Shown here piece by piece: positions 20,383-28,723 of a stretch of DNA of 64,000 nt. Below the pieces are notes generated by a model. It saw only the letters and a list, made by a program, of their open reading frames with translations, was not told the DNA's origin and ran no database searches. Location: NCBI RefSeq assembly GCF_023824195.1, contig NZ_CP085448.1, positions 35,001 through 99,000 of the forward strand, in the 5' to 3' direction. Positions within the stretch are counted from its first letter, which is position 1; every line of letters begins with the position of its first letter. Position numbers and translations under genes: made by a program. Source of the stretch: Priestia megaterium (GTDB lineage: Bacteria > Bacillota > Bacilli > Bacillales > Bacillaceae_H).

Positions 20383-20760
20383 ATAGGTTGATTATGTAGT
20401 TATTGTGGAACAGAAGGAACAGAGGAAAGTTGCTCTTTTTGTAGAGCTAGTTTAGGTACAGAAAGACTAAAACTAAAGGAATTTGTGGTCTTGGAGGATG
20501 CTGAAAAGGCTTTTAAGGGATTAGTTAGCTTTTATACGTATGATTTGTTGGTTTTGCTGTGTTTACTGTGTTTAATTCGTCAGAAACGTTCTAAGTCCTA
20601 TAACTTGATACTAACGCTTAAAAAGGTCGGTGAGATCCCTCAAATTGATCAAACAATGTAAAAGTATGCAGAAGAGCAATATGGCTTTTATACGAAGCGT
20701 ATGAAGTTGATAGGAATAAAGCCCTTAGAAACAATTCTAAGGGCTTTATTGATAAAAATT
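20383..20760 (+). pseudogene. Zinc-ribbon membrane protein, broken
   Basis: The reading frame CSYCGTEGTEESCSFCRASLG shows two CxxC knuckles (zinc ribbon). A charged region, a hydrophobic segment (YDLLVLLCLLCLI) and a basic region (RQKRSKSYN) follow. A TAA interrupts at about 20659 and reading continues KYAEEQYGFYTKRMK. No start codon remains (TGA just upstream). It is likely the third gene of the decayed mobilisation operon. Confidence 0.5.
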
Positions 20761-20832
20761 TTAACCAATTAGGACGAGCATCCAAACACTCCATTAACAA
20801 TTGAATAACATATATAGAAATATAAAGAAGGG

Positions 20833-21414
20833 GTGATTAAGATAAAAAAATATAATTGTCGTTATAACGATAAAGATGGTAAATATTATGTAGACAATTC
20901 TTATCCTCAGAAAAAGAAAAAAGGGTCACATGACTGGTGCTGTGACCATGACCATAATGAAGATAAAAATAAAGATAAAGGAAAATTAGTTGAATTTGCT
21001 TATCAAAATGCATCACCTATTTCTAATCCTCTTCCTGGACCAGGTGGTCTACCACTTCCTCGAACTGTCGCAGCCGTTAGACTAAATGAAGTAAAGACAG
21101 GTAACGTTGTATCATTAAATGGACTCTTCCATATAAACAATGATAGTCCTGCAGTACAGGATTTAGTAGCCAGTATTTATAGAGGTGTTGAAGCGCCAGG
21201 TAACCTTATCTATCGGAAAGTAATTGAGGTTGATAACGCTGAAAACGTGGATGATGATTTTACTGAAGTTGTAGTTCAATACGTTGATGATGGTGTTAAA
21301 ACTACTCAAGAAAATGTAACCTATACTTTAGTTGCGGAACAACGTACCGGTACAGGCCTCTTCCTCGTTGGTCCAATTACCTTTACTGCAACAGAAATTA
21401 AAGGTCCATTCTAG
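20833..21414 (+). CDS. KKY-SYPQ surface-type protein with beta-rich C-terminus
   Basis: The protein has about 190 residues. The N-terminus KKYNCRYNDKDGKYYVDNSY matches the pattern of the protein at 12925. A Lys/His/Asp/Cys-rich linker follows (HDWCCDHDHNEDKNKDK), then a 140-residue beta-rich domain starting about residue 55 (VRLNEVKTGNVVSLNGLFHINND ... GLFLVGPITFTATEI). The start is uncertain. GTG at 20833 overlaps the GGGGTG ribosome site, and where the paralogue has ATG this gene has ATA (20842). I do not recognise the C-terminal domain. A terminator is at 21431-21477. Confidence 0.7.
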   Translation: MIKIKKYNCRYNDKDGKYYVDNSYPQKKKKGSHDWCCDHDHNEDKNKDKGKLVEFAYQNASPISNPLPGPGGLPLPRTVAAVRLNEVKTGNVVSLNGLFHINNDSPAVQDLVASIYRGVEAPGNLIYRKVIEVDNAENVDDDFTEVVVQYVDDGVKTTQENVTYTLVAEQRTGTGLFLVGPITFTATEIKGPF

Positions 21415-21430
21415 GAAAATTAAGGATTTA

Positions 21431-21477
21431 AAAAAGAGAGGTCATTTTCCTTAGTTGAATATGACTTCTCTTTTTTA
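21431..21477 (+). terminator. Terminator of 20833 gene
   Basis: AAAAAAGAGAGGTCAT pairs with ATGACTTCTCTTTTTT. Confidence 0.75.
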
Positions 21478-21498
21478 TATAAACTCACCGTATTAGCA

Positions 21499-21532
21499 TG
21501 TATACGTTATGCGGGTTTAGTTACCATAATGT
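21499..21532 (-). repeat. Partial module, minus orientation
   Basis: GTATACGTTAT and TTTAGTTACCATAATG; from here to 37.7 kb modules run mostly in the opposite orientation. Another fragment (GTATACGATAT, TTTAGTTATCATAATG) is at 21687-21720. Confidence 0.6.
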
Positions 21533-21950
21533 AACTTATCAGAAAAAGGCCTTTGGATTTGCTAATTCCAAAGGCTTTTTCTATATAATATGATTTTTCA
21601 ATCAAAGGTCAAGCATTCAAACACTCTGTTAACAATTGAATACAATATATAGAGGTAACCCAAAGGTAGGTTTTTATGTTTTTTAGTTGTATACGATATT
21701 CTCTTTTAGTTATCATAATGAACTTTATAGGTAGTCATAAAACAAAGCAAGAACTATATAGTTTAATCAACAGATATAAATCTTCTCATTTTCAAAGAAA
21801 AAATTCCCTTCCTACTTGGATTGTTTTTTCTCTTTTTTTATAAACAATCATATAATCTCATTTTAATTGATTTAATTAACCTTAATAATCTCTAAGCATA
21901 TAATTCAATGAAGAAATCTTTAAGTACTTCATTAACGTTAAGGAGGTATA

Positions 21951-22289
21951 ATGGTGGAAACAAGGAGTATTTTAATTGCATTAATTGGTGCCTGGTTTAT
22001 TCTCGCACCTTGGGTTGTTGGTTTTTCAGATCAATCAGGAGCTTTGTGGTCAAGTATAATCCTTGGAATCATTCAGATTATAGTATCATTGTGGGTCTGT
22101 AACAAACCTGGTTGGACTTCATGGCAGAACTGGGTTTCATTGATTACTGGCGCCTGGTTTGTAATTTTTCCGTTTATTTATTCATTAACAAACGAAGAAG
22201 TTTGGTCGAGTATAATACTCGGTATAATTACTATTATATTGAGCTTATTAAACTTAGGCTCTAATTCGAATTCTAAAAGTTTAGATTAA
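21951..22289 (+). CDS. SPW-repeat membrane protein
   Basis: The protein has 112 residues. AGGAGG lies 5 bases before ATG. Two tandem halves share the pattern GAWFILAPWVVGFSD...LWSSIILGIIQIIVSL and GAWFVIFPFIYSL...VWSSIILGIITIILSL, each with two membrane segments. This is the SPW-repeat arrangement (here APW and FPF); the family is known from many bacteria but its function is not established. The C-terminus is Ser/Asn-rich. It is placed within the spore-gene array. Confidence 0.8.
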   Translation: MVETRSILIALIGAWFILAPWVVGFSDQSGALWSSIILGIIQIIVSLWVCNKPGWTSWQNWVSLITGAWFVIFPFIYSLTNEEVWSSIILGIITIILSLLNLGSNSNSKSLD

Positions 22290-22308
22290 AAGTAATAATG
22301 TTCAATAT

Positions 22309-22437
22309 TTTAGGCAAACTATTCAAGATGCCGTGAAGCATCTACGAAAATCCTTGCAATAGAGCAGAAAAAGACTATCTCTTTTTACTGAGAAAAGATA
22401 GTCTTTTTTTGTTTTTAAGTTGTATACGATATACAAT
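22309..22437 (-). repeat. Composite array module, no GTTAAC box
   Basis: A GGCAAACTATTCAAGATGCC segment, hairpin, and GTATACGATATACA. The box is replaced by an IS-derived sequence. Confidence 0.75.
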
Positions 22438-22534
22438 CTCCCCCCTATAAATTGAGTAATGTCAAGGGTTTATAGGGGATAAATAAATATAAAAAAATTT
22501 TCGTATTCATTTCAAACCTTATATTTTCTTTTTA

Positions 22535-22681
22535 TAAGAAACTGGTTCTAAGAGATTTCTCTAAAACCTTTCCTCTATCATCTTGCACACGAGCAACATG
22601 CTTAAATTTAGCAATATCCACTCCTACAATCGGTTTGTGGAGAGTAACTTGATTTCACTTTTCGTTTTGAGTACAATTCAT
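22535..22681 (-). mobile_element. IS110-family transposase N-terminal fragment
   Basis: The minus strand from ATG 22681 reads MNCTQNEK, a stop, then KPIVGVDIAKFKHVARVQDD and RGKVLEKSLRTSF. VGVDIAK is the start of the IS110-type DEDD transposase domain. About 66 bases of probable left-end sequence precede it (to about 22745). The rest of the element is gone. Confidence 0.7.
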
Positions 22682-22919
22682 AAGAGTCCTCCCTGAATGA
22701 TGAACTGAAGTCATGGCCATGACCTTCTGCATCATATCAAGGGGACTTTTTTATTTCAAGACACCAAGTAATTTTAAACCAGAATGCTAGTTGTAGAAGT
22801 AAATAATATAACCTGAAAGAATTCTCCTTCTTATAATTTGTTTATATGAATTTTTTAGTAACACAGACCAAGCAATCCGGTCATATGCTGATGAGTGAAA
22901 AATGAAAGGTTGTGAATAA

Positions 22920-23834
22920 ATGAACTATTATGTTTATGTTCCATATTGTCCACTGATATATCAATATCAATCACTTGATCATAAATACAGAAATTCAGAT
23001 CCTGTAGCCATGTATTATACTCATCCTAATTATTTCGATTATCGTTTCTATTCTGTTCCAACTTATCATGAAACAGAATGTCAAATTGACAAAAGGATAG
23101 TTGGAAAAGAAAAAATTAACCTAGATCCTGATATTTCATCAACTCATGGTTCAGATCTTGATCCTTCATCAACTCATGGTTCAGATCTCGATCCTTCATT
23201 AACTCGTGGTTCAGATCTCGATCCTTCATCAACTCATGGTTCAGATCTTGATCCTTCATCAACTCATGGTTCAGATCTCGATCCTTCATTAACTCGTGGT
23301 TCAGATCTCGATCCTTCATCAACTCGTGGCTCAGATCTTGATCCTTCATCAACTCATGGTTCAGATCTTGATCCTTCATCAACTCATGGTTCAGATCTTG
23401 ATCCTTCATCAACTCATGGTTCAGATCTCGATCCTTCATCAACTCGTGGCTCAGATCTTAATCCTTCATCAACTCATGGTTCAGATCTTGATCCTTCATC
23501 AACTCATGGTTCAGATCTTGATCCTTCATCAACTCATGGTTCAGATCTCGATCCTTCATCAACTCGTGGTTCAGATCTCGATCCTTCATCAACTCGTGGT
23601 TCAGATCTCGATCCTTCATCAACTCGTGGTTCAGATCTCGATCCTTCATCAACTCGTGGTTCAGATCTCGATCCTTCATCAACTCGTGGTTCAGATCTCG
23701 ATCCTTCATCAACTCGTGGTTCAGATCTCGATCCTTCATCAACTTATGGTCCATATGGTGATATATCTCTAATATATCAACAGGCGATTCATTCAAAAAC
23801 AATACAACCAATGGATCTAAATAAAAAATCATAA
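22920..23834 (+). CDS. Decapeptide-repeat protein (SDLDPSSTHG)n
   Basis: The protein has 304 residues. A Tyr-rich N-terminus of about 70 residues (MNYYVYVPYCPLIYQY...) is followed by 20 copies of a 10-residue repeat, SSTHGSDLDP, with H/R and S/L variants. A short tail (SSTYGPYGDISLIYQQ...) closes it. The repeat is Ser/Thr-rich and acidic, so it could be glycosylated or bind calcium; both are guesses. There is no signal peptide. AAAGGTTGTG precedes ATG. Tyr-rich N-termini also start other array proteins (28724, 35192). Confidence 0.75.
   Translation: MNYYVYVPYCPLIYQYQSLDHKYRNSDPVAMYYTHPNYFDYRFYSVPTYHETECQIDKRIVGKEKINLDPDISSTHGSDLDPSSTHGSDLDPSLTRGSDLDPSSTHGSDLDPSSTHGSDLDPSLTRGSDLDPSSTRGSDLDPSSTHGSDLDPSSTHGSDLDPSSTHGSDLDPSSTRGSDLNPSSTHGSDLDPSSTHGSDLDPSSTHGSDLDPSSTRGSDLDPSSTRGSDLDPSSTRGSDLDPSSTRGSDLDPSSTRGSDLDPSSTRGSDLDPSSTYGPYGDISLIYQQAIHSKTIQPMDLNKKS
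23136..23735 (+). repeat. 30-base tandem repeat, 20 units
   Basis: A coding minisatellite within 22920. Two main variants (CATGGT and CGTGGT/CGTGGC) alternate, and the last six units are almost uniform, which suggests recent expansion at the 3' end. It is not a CRISPR because there are no unique spacers. Confidence 0.95.
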
Positions 23835-23968
23835 ACGAAAAAGTAATTGCTAAAAAGAAGGATAAGTTATATAAAAAGATAGCATCCCTTTTTTATGTAA
23901 TTACTTACTATGCAATTAGCTTAGACAAACTTTTAATATTGTCAGAAAATAAAAAAACTAATCTATAT

Positions 23969-24086
23969 ATTGAGCAAACTACACAAGCTCCTGTAAGGCA
24001 TCTACTCAAAACCCCTGCTGCAATAAGATCAGGAAAAACCTACCTCTTTAGATTGTATATGCTATACAAAACCAATTAACATAATC
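23969..24086 (-). repeat. Composite array module
   Basis: TTGAGCAAACTACACAAG at 23970-23987, hairpin remnant, GTATATGCTATACA, and AATTAACATAATC (degenerate GTTAAC). Confidence 0.75.
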
Positions 24087-24124
24087 ACAGTTATAGCTAG
24101 TTAACACATCTAGAACTCTACAAA

Positions 24125-24157
24125 AATATCCTCCAGTTAAGTACTCTGGAGGATATT
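24125..24157. terminator. Terminator for 24229 gene
   Basis: AATATCCTCCAG pairs with CTGGAGGATATT. Confidence 0.65.
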
Positions 24158-24228
24158 CGTATTTAAATAAGCATTTTTACAAGAATTCACACAAAATGAA
24201 ACCCCTTTAGCTCCCAAGAGGCTTACTC

Positions 24229-24609
24229 TTATCTATTAATAACTGTACATCGTCTTGCACCTCTACGGATTAAACGCTCAGCTTCTCTCAATGAAATTGG
24301 GACAAGTAAAGCTTTATCAACATCGTTTTCTACATCAAAAACCGCAAATGCTTCCCCACCCGCGATTAAAACACAAATGAATTCTACTTCTAAATCACTA
24401 CAAGACCTAGGAAGGGAATTAGCAATAGGACAACGTTGAATACCTCCTGCTAACAATGTTCTAGCCTCTTGCTCAGATATTCGAATAAAAACAAATTCCT
24501 CTATTGCTACATTTTCAAATTCTACTTCAATTTCTACTAGAAGAAAGAATCTGTTTCCAATTCTTACTATACAATTTGCCCCAATCGAAATAATATCTTC
24601 TATATTCAT
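24229..24609 (-). CDS. Unknown 126-residue protein with internal duplication
   Basis: ATG at 24609 follows AAAGGAGGTGAAAGGA. The two halves show a repeated motif: ISEQEARTLLAGGIQRCPI (about residues 43-61) and ISLREAERLIRRGARRCTV (about residues 105-123), each preceded by beta-type stretches (NRFFLLVEIEVEF; EVEFICVLIAGGEAFAVF). Conserved R-C pairs end each half. I do not recognise the family; the fold could be a repeated alpha/beta unit. It is probably monocistronic within the array. Confidence 0.7.
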   Translation of the reverse strand: MNIEDIISIGANCIVRIGNRFFLLVEIEVEFENVAIEEFVFIRISEQEARTLLAGGIQRCPIANSLPRSCSDLEVEFICVLIAGGEAFAVFDVENDVDKALLVPISLREAERLIRRGARRCTVINR

Positions 24610-24687
24610 TCCTTTCACCTCCTTTAATACTATAGAATGCAAAAAGGAGGAAAAGCGTGTGGACAAACATAATTGGTAATGTATGAA

Positions 24688-25038
24688 ATTTATTTAGTTT
24701 AAATACCTAAGGTCATGCTCGTTTTTTGGATATAAGTCCATATCGATTCTTTCTTTAAACATATGGTGTGTTTAAGTAAAACTAAATTAAAATAAAACTT
24801 TTATTAATTAATAAAAGGAGGGATTATCTTGTATTATCATTACCAACCTGGAATAAATCTTAACGACCTATAACAACTTTATCATTTTGATACTCTTAAC
24901 AGTCAACAAAAGCCCCAGTCCTACCACCAACCTTATCATCACCCCCGCCCTCCCCGCTGACGTTGGGTCTGGGAATGTGAATGGGGTCGCCATTGTTACC
25001 TAAGAAATGATTTTTACACCGATGATTACGGCTACTAA
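24688..25038 (+). repeat. Paralogous unit of 37322-37650
   Basis: The upstream region (TTTAGTTTAAATACCTAA; ATAAGTCCATATC) and the gene body are homologous to the unit at 37322. Confidence 0.7.
24829..25038 (+). pseudogene. Tyr/His/Pro-rich protein, paralogue of 37432, two stops
   Basis: From TTG 24829 (AAAGGAGGG upstream) the reading YYHYQPGINLNDL-stop-QLYHFDTLNSQQ...HPRPPR-stop-RWVWECEWGRHCYLRNDF follows the intact protein at 37432 without length change. Two nonsense codons (Gln to TAA, Cys to TGA positions) inactivate it. No frameshift is visible, so decay is recent. Confidence 0.75.
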
Positions 25039-25094
25039 TTTAGCATTTTCCATTAATTAGAAACAAAATAAATAAAGCGCATAAAACTAATATC

Positions 25095-25200
25095 TTGAGC
25101 AAACTACTCGCGATACGTAAAGTGTTAATCTTGAAACCTTTGTTATAAAAGCAGAAAAAAACTACTGACTAGTCCCATTAGTTTTTCTCTTTTTATCATT
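25095..25200 (-). repeat. Partial module
   Basis: TTGAGCAAACTACTCGCGAT and a hairpin with AAAAAACTACTG/TAGTTTTTCTC; the GTATAC palindrome and GTTAAC box are absent. Confidence 0.7.
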
Positions 25201-25325
25201 GAGAATAAAGTACATACAGTAAGCAATAAATCCGTTTATTTTTCTAACCCGTCTATACAAAACTGACAAGCTGCACGTATGATAATACACGCCATATTTT
25301 TTCACAGATGAAAGGTTGAAAGTTT

Positions 25326-25483
25326 ATGCCGGCTACTATTAATTCACTTACGATTAGTACAATTTCAAAAGGAACTATTATTTTTGAAGACATAGGCCAA
25401 GTTTGGCCCCTCCAAATTCACAAACAACTTCCGGCGTAAGTGCAGGCACAGGAACTCACCCCCCTTCTCCCCCACCGTAACCA
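25326..25483 (+). pseudogene. Short spore-type protein (GerPF-like?), frameshifted
   Basis: GAAAGGTTGAAAG precedes ATG. MPATINSLTISTISKGTIIF resembles the start of GerPA/GerPF-like small germination proteins (MPA..., beta strands), but the match is weak. The frame ends at 25433; a one-base shift gives APPNSQTTSGVSAGTGTH and a Pro-rich end. The family call is uncertain. Confidence 0.35.
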
Positions 25484-25588
25484 TTGCCAGCGCCACCATC
25501 GACGAAAGAGCATATGTTTATACCTTTAAAATATGTACATGGAATAAAAGGGTTCATTTTGAAATTAGACAACCTCATATATTAATGG
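25482..25588 (-). repeat. Inverted homologue of 7167-7306
   Basis: The reverse complement carries the same leader with CATATTTTA and an ATGCTCTTTCGTCGATGG start. The Gly-rich reading VDGGAGNGYGGGEGG is out of frame with the ATG here too. Both copies share the same frame problem. Confidence 0.7.
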
Positions 25589-25592
25589 ACTG

Positions 25593-25684
25593 TATCAGAA
25601 AAAACCTACCTCTTTTGACTGGGAAGAGATAGGTTTTTCTGTTTTTTAGGATGACTATGATATACAACCTTAGTTAACATAAAA
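25593..25684 (-). repeat. Composite array module
   Basis: Hairpin AAACCTACCTC/GAGATAGGTTTTT, GACTATGATATACA, and TTAGTTAACATAA (GTTAAC 25673). Confidence 0.8.
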
Positions 25685-25691
25685 CACGTTC

Positions 25692-26813
25692 TAGGAAACA
25701 AATAACCTTAAATAGGCTTTAATTATTTAAGTTATTTTCATTGTTTTCATAAAAAAATACTTGTCCAAAATTCAGAAGAGGAAGCCTGCTAATATTACTA
25801 ATTTCTAATTCTTTGAATATTTCTAGCATCGTCAACAAGCATGTCCCAACTGCATAGTATAAAGACAAAAGTAATTATAAAAAGGGGAATATTACAGATG
25901 ATGTTTCCACATACGAAACTGCGATATATTAATGAACAGATGGGTTTTGGAGTTTTTGCAACTAAATTTATTCCTAAGGGGACAATAACATGGGCTTTGG
26001 ATGACCTGGACCATATATTAGAACCAGAATTTGTTGCTAAATTGGATAAACCAAGACGTAAATTTCTCAATAAATATTCTTTTCGTAATCAAAACGGTCA
26101 ATATATTCTTTGCTGGGATCTTGGCATGTACCTAAACCATAGTTTTCATGCAAATTGCATAGGAACAGCATATAATTTCGAAATTGCTATTCGGGACATT
26201 CTTCCAGGTGAGCAATTAACAAATGATTATGGAACATTAAACATTGGTACATCTTTTAAACCTATTTCAGAGGAAGGAACTGAACGGAAGAGGGTCAACC
26301 CTGATGATCTTTTATATTTTTACAAAGAATGGGATCAACAGGTAACTGAGGCTTTAAAACATTTTAATGATGTCGAACAACCGTTGATTCACCTCATTCG
26401 ACCTGAATTTAAGGAAAAAGTAATGATCGCTGCTAAAGAGCATGTTCTTCCCGATTCCATTAAAAACAACTATTATAATCGTTCTTCTAAAAAGCAAAAA
26501 TAGAAGACAAAGTGGAGTGAAATAATCTCACTCCTTTTTGGTTTCTGAAAGAGGTAGTCACTGATGTATAAACATCAGGAGTGTCTTTTTGAATACATAT
26601 CCCGGTACTTTGCTGAATGACTACACAGCAGGTAGTTTTTCTGTTTTTAATTAAATCTACATAAAAAAGATATCCCTTTAAAACAAAAGGAATATCTCTC
26701 AATGAAATAGAAGGTATGAAACAGTATAGGCAATGGATATTTAACTTGTCTTGGACAAATGTCATTTTTTTGTTTTAAGATGTATATTATATACATTTTC
26801 AGTTTACATAATG
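25692..26813 (-). repeat. Long inverted repeat, right arm (SET unit)
   Basis: Reverse complement of 8275-9396. The outer end lies on the CATTATG box (26806-26813), the inner end 8 bases from the next module's box (25673-25684). Confidence 0.9.
25898..26503 (+). CDS. SET-domain protein, copy 2
   Basis: The 201-residue product is identical to that of 8585-9190. The start is ATG at 25898 behind AAGGGGAAT (the other copy has AGAGGAAT, a silent difference). It has the SET motifs NHSFHANC and GEQLTNDYG and a basic C-terminus. Identical proteins in inverted units 16 kb apart mean very recent duplication or gene conversion. The repeat could also invert the 16 kb between them by recombination. Confidence 0.85.
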   Translation: MMFPHTKLRYINEQMGFGVFATKFIPKGTITWALDDLDHILEPEFVAKLDKPRRKFLNKYSFRNQNGQYILCWDLGMYLNHSFHANCIGTAYNFEIAIRDILPGEQLTNDYGTLNIGTSFKPISEEGTERKRVNPDDLLYFYKEWDQQVTEALKHFNDVEQPLIHLIRPEFKEKVMIAAKEHVLPDSIKNNYYNRSSKKQK

Positions 26814-27030
26814 AGTTTTCTAGGAAATAGATATAAAAATAATAAAAGTTTTATATAGAATCAGCACTTGTCCTCACCCTTATGATTGATGTGCATATTA
26901 TAAGTTGAACGTCCCATTTTCATTAGCTACTTTGTCTTCTATAAGATCTAAGAAAAAACTGCTGTTTGAACCGCGGTAGTTTTTTCTGCTTTTACGCTGT
27001 ATATCGTATACATATGTAGTTAACATAATC
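26814..27030 (-). repeat. Gene-less unit, copy 1, with module
   Basis: The unit from the CATTATG box (26806-26813) to the next GTTAAC (27019) contains a hairpin and GTATATCGTATACA. A near-identical direct copy lies at 31576-31792. It encodes nothing I can see but holds CATATTATA (SigK-like) and CTTGTCC. Confidence 0.8.
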
Positions 27031-27070
27031 AATATTCTCGAAAATGAGAAGAGTCCTTATTTAGTTATTA

Positions 27071-27178
27071 CTATGAGCAGCTACCAAAGCCTCCTCCAAA
27101 ACAAATACATCCAGTAATGATCAAAAGAATAAATAATACAATTAATAAAGCAGATCCAAATTCGCGACGATTAGACAT
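27071..27178 (-). CDS. YjcZ-type tiny sporulation membrane protein
   Basis: A 35-residue protein, [24 protein letters not shown], with a Cys/Gly tail (ICFGGGFGSCS). AGAAGGGAG precedes ATG. Same form as the gene at 14529. It lies between a module and a terminator-rich stretch. Confidence 0.82.
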   Translation of the reverse strand: MSNRREFGSALLIVLFILLIITGCICFGGGFGSCS

Positions 27179-27450
27179 ATAAAGACTCCCTTCTCTAATA
27201 GATTTTTATCACTTTCAAAGAAAGAGTTTTCACTTGATAAGAAAAAACAGTCCATCTCCTGATATGGACTGTTTTTTGATCTATATTGTATTCATATCTA
27301 GTGGGCATAACAGTCATTATCAGCAATAAAGCAATTAGAATTAAAACTCTAATTGCTTTTAGCTTTGTATATTTAAAGGATGGTATGCAGTACATGTTTC
27401 TATTTCTTATCCTTTTCTTAATTAATTACATCATATTCTTTCTTATGTTT

Positions 27451-27629
27451 TTAGGTAACTTGCCTATGATAAATAATTTTTTATATTATGAGCAAACTAC
27501 TCAAGATGCTGTGAGGCATCAGCCTGATGTGATAAATGTATATAGCAGAAAAAACTACTGATATTTGATGAGTCAGTAGTTTTTTCTGTTTCAACCTGTA
27601 TATGATATACAGCTTTAGTTAACATAATG
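27451..27629 (-). repeat. Composite array module, complete
   Basis: TTAGGTAACTTGCCTA at 27451, GAGCAAACTACTCAAGATGC, GTGAGGCATC, hairpin AACTACTGA/TCAGTAGTT, GTATATGATATACAGC, and TTAGTTAACATAATG (GTTAAC 27618). Confidence 0.88.
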
Positions 27630-27791
27630 AACTTTATAGGACCTATCAATATAGTAACAAGATATCTTTTTACATATTAAACCATAACTGTAATGTTTTG
27701 ATGATAGTTATTTTTTATTTATCTGATTATTATGAATTCAAATGATCGTTTTATATAAAATATTTTTATCATGAAGGTGGAGGACCTATAT

Positions 27792-27944
27792 ATGCATGAG
27801 AAACAGAAAAAGCATGCTCAATTTGTACGGCTGCCTGTTGAAATTGTAAAGAAGATTGATGAGTATAAGGAAACTAAAGCGATACCTTCTAGAAATGAGG
27901 CTATTTTAGAGTTAATTAAAAAGGGATTAAGTAAAGCTCATTAA
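27792..27944 (+). CDS. Ribbon-helix-helix (CopG/Arc-type) small regulator
   Basis: The protein has 50 residues. GGTGGAGGACC lies upstream of ATG. Residues 10-48 (FVRLPVEIVKKIDEYKET, then PSRNEAILELIKKGL) fit a ribbon-helix-helix fold: a short strand followed by two helices. Such proteins bind DNA as dimers and often control plasmid copy number, partition or toxin genes. No partner gene lies next to it; it stands alone between two complete modules, so its target is unknown. Confidence 0.72.
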   Translation: MHEKQKKHAQFVRLPVEIVKKIDEYKETKAIPSRNEAILELIKKGLSKAH

Positions 27945-27955
27945 CCTTGAAATCG

Positions 27956-28128
27956 TAACTTGTCTATTATGAATAATTTCTTATCATTTAAGCAAACTAC
28001 TCAAGACGCCGTGAGGCATCCACAACCTATTTTTCTTTAGTTATTCCAGAAAAAACTACCTCATGGGATTAAGGTAGTTTTTTCTGTTTTTAGGCTGTAT
28101 ATCGTATTCAATCTTAGTTAACATAATG
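27956..28128 (-). repeat. Composite array module, complete
   Basis: AACTTGTCTA, AAGCAAACTACTCAAGACGC, GTGAGGCATC, hairpin, GTATATCGTATTCA, and TTAGTTAACATAATG (GTTAAC 28117). It closely matches 37130-37277. Confidence 0.88.
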
Positions 28129-28366
28129 AAAATTATAGGTAATCATAAAGGAAACCTTTCACTTCTACCTGTATACTCCCACTATATCAATTAAAGTTAA
28201 CTAATTTTTTTATAATATCAACGCCCGTCCAAGCACCTGTAATTAATTTGAATATCATAAATTATAATCCATCCTATCTACAAGAATAAAAAAAGCTACT
28301 GGTACTTGTTGGCCAGTAGCTTTTTCTGTTTTTAGGCTGTATATAATATACAAACTTAGTACACAT
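28123..28366 (-). repeat. Gene-less unit R2, copy 3 (inverted)
   Basis: Reverse complement of the R2 unit, running from one box to the next (TTAGTACACATAA, degenerate). It includes hairpin GCTACTGG/CCAGTAGC and GTATATAATATACA. Confidence 0.8.
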
Positions 28367-28723
28367 AAATGAAAGAAAAAAAACTTGTTCAAACCAGTGT
28401 TTTTTCTTTCTTCAGCTTTTAAAATGTTAATTTAGTGCGTTTTCGAGACCTAAAATGGCGAAGGAAAGTTAAAAAAAGAGAGTAAGAAGCAATGATAAAT
28501 TTCAGGCAAAAGCAAGGGTGCTCCTGCCCTCAAATAGAATCCTACCATTATTTCCAACAAGGAGATCTGCGCCGACTGAATGGTAAAGGTTAGTAACGCT
28601 AACTGTTTCTGTTGTATTAAAGGAAGTACGGTTATATTCATGAGGCAATTATTACGTCATTCCTTTTTATTATAAATTAGGGATGGTTGTTCTCTTACTC
28701 ACTGCTATACATGCATTTTTGTT

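Noticed and set aside
23116..23832. Alternative-frame proteins over the tandem repeat
   Set aside because: Periodic sequence keeps all frames open; only the frame with a ribosome site and unique ends is kept.
22920..23834. CRISPR array
   Set aside because: Repeats are head to tail without unique spacers and are coding.
27195..27561. Open frames at 27195-27395 and 27286-27561
   Set aside because: Overlap terminator and module sequence; no ribosome site.
28450..28641. 63-codon hydrophobic frame on the minus strand
   Set aside because: No ribosome site and no family features; 28370-28720 is left as gene-free with low certainty.
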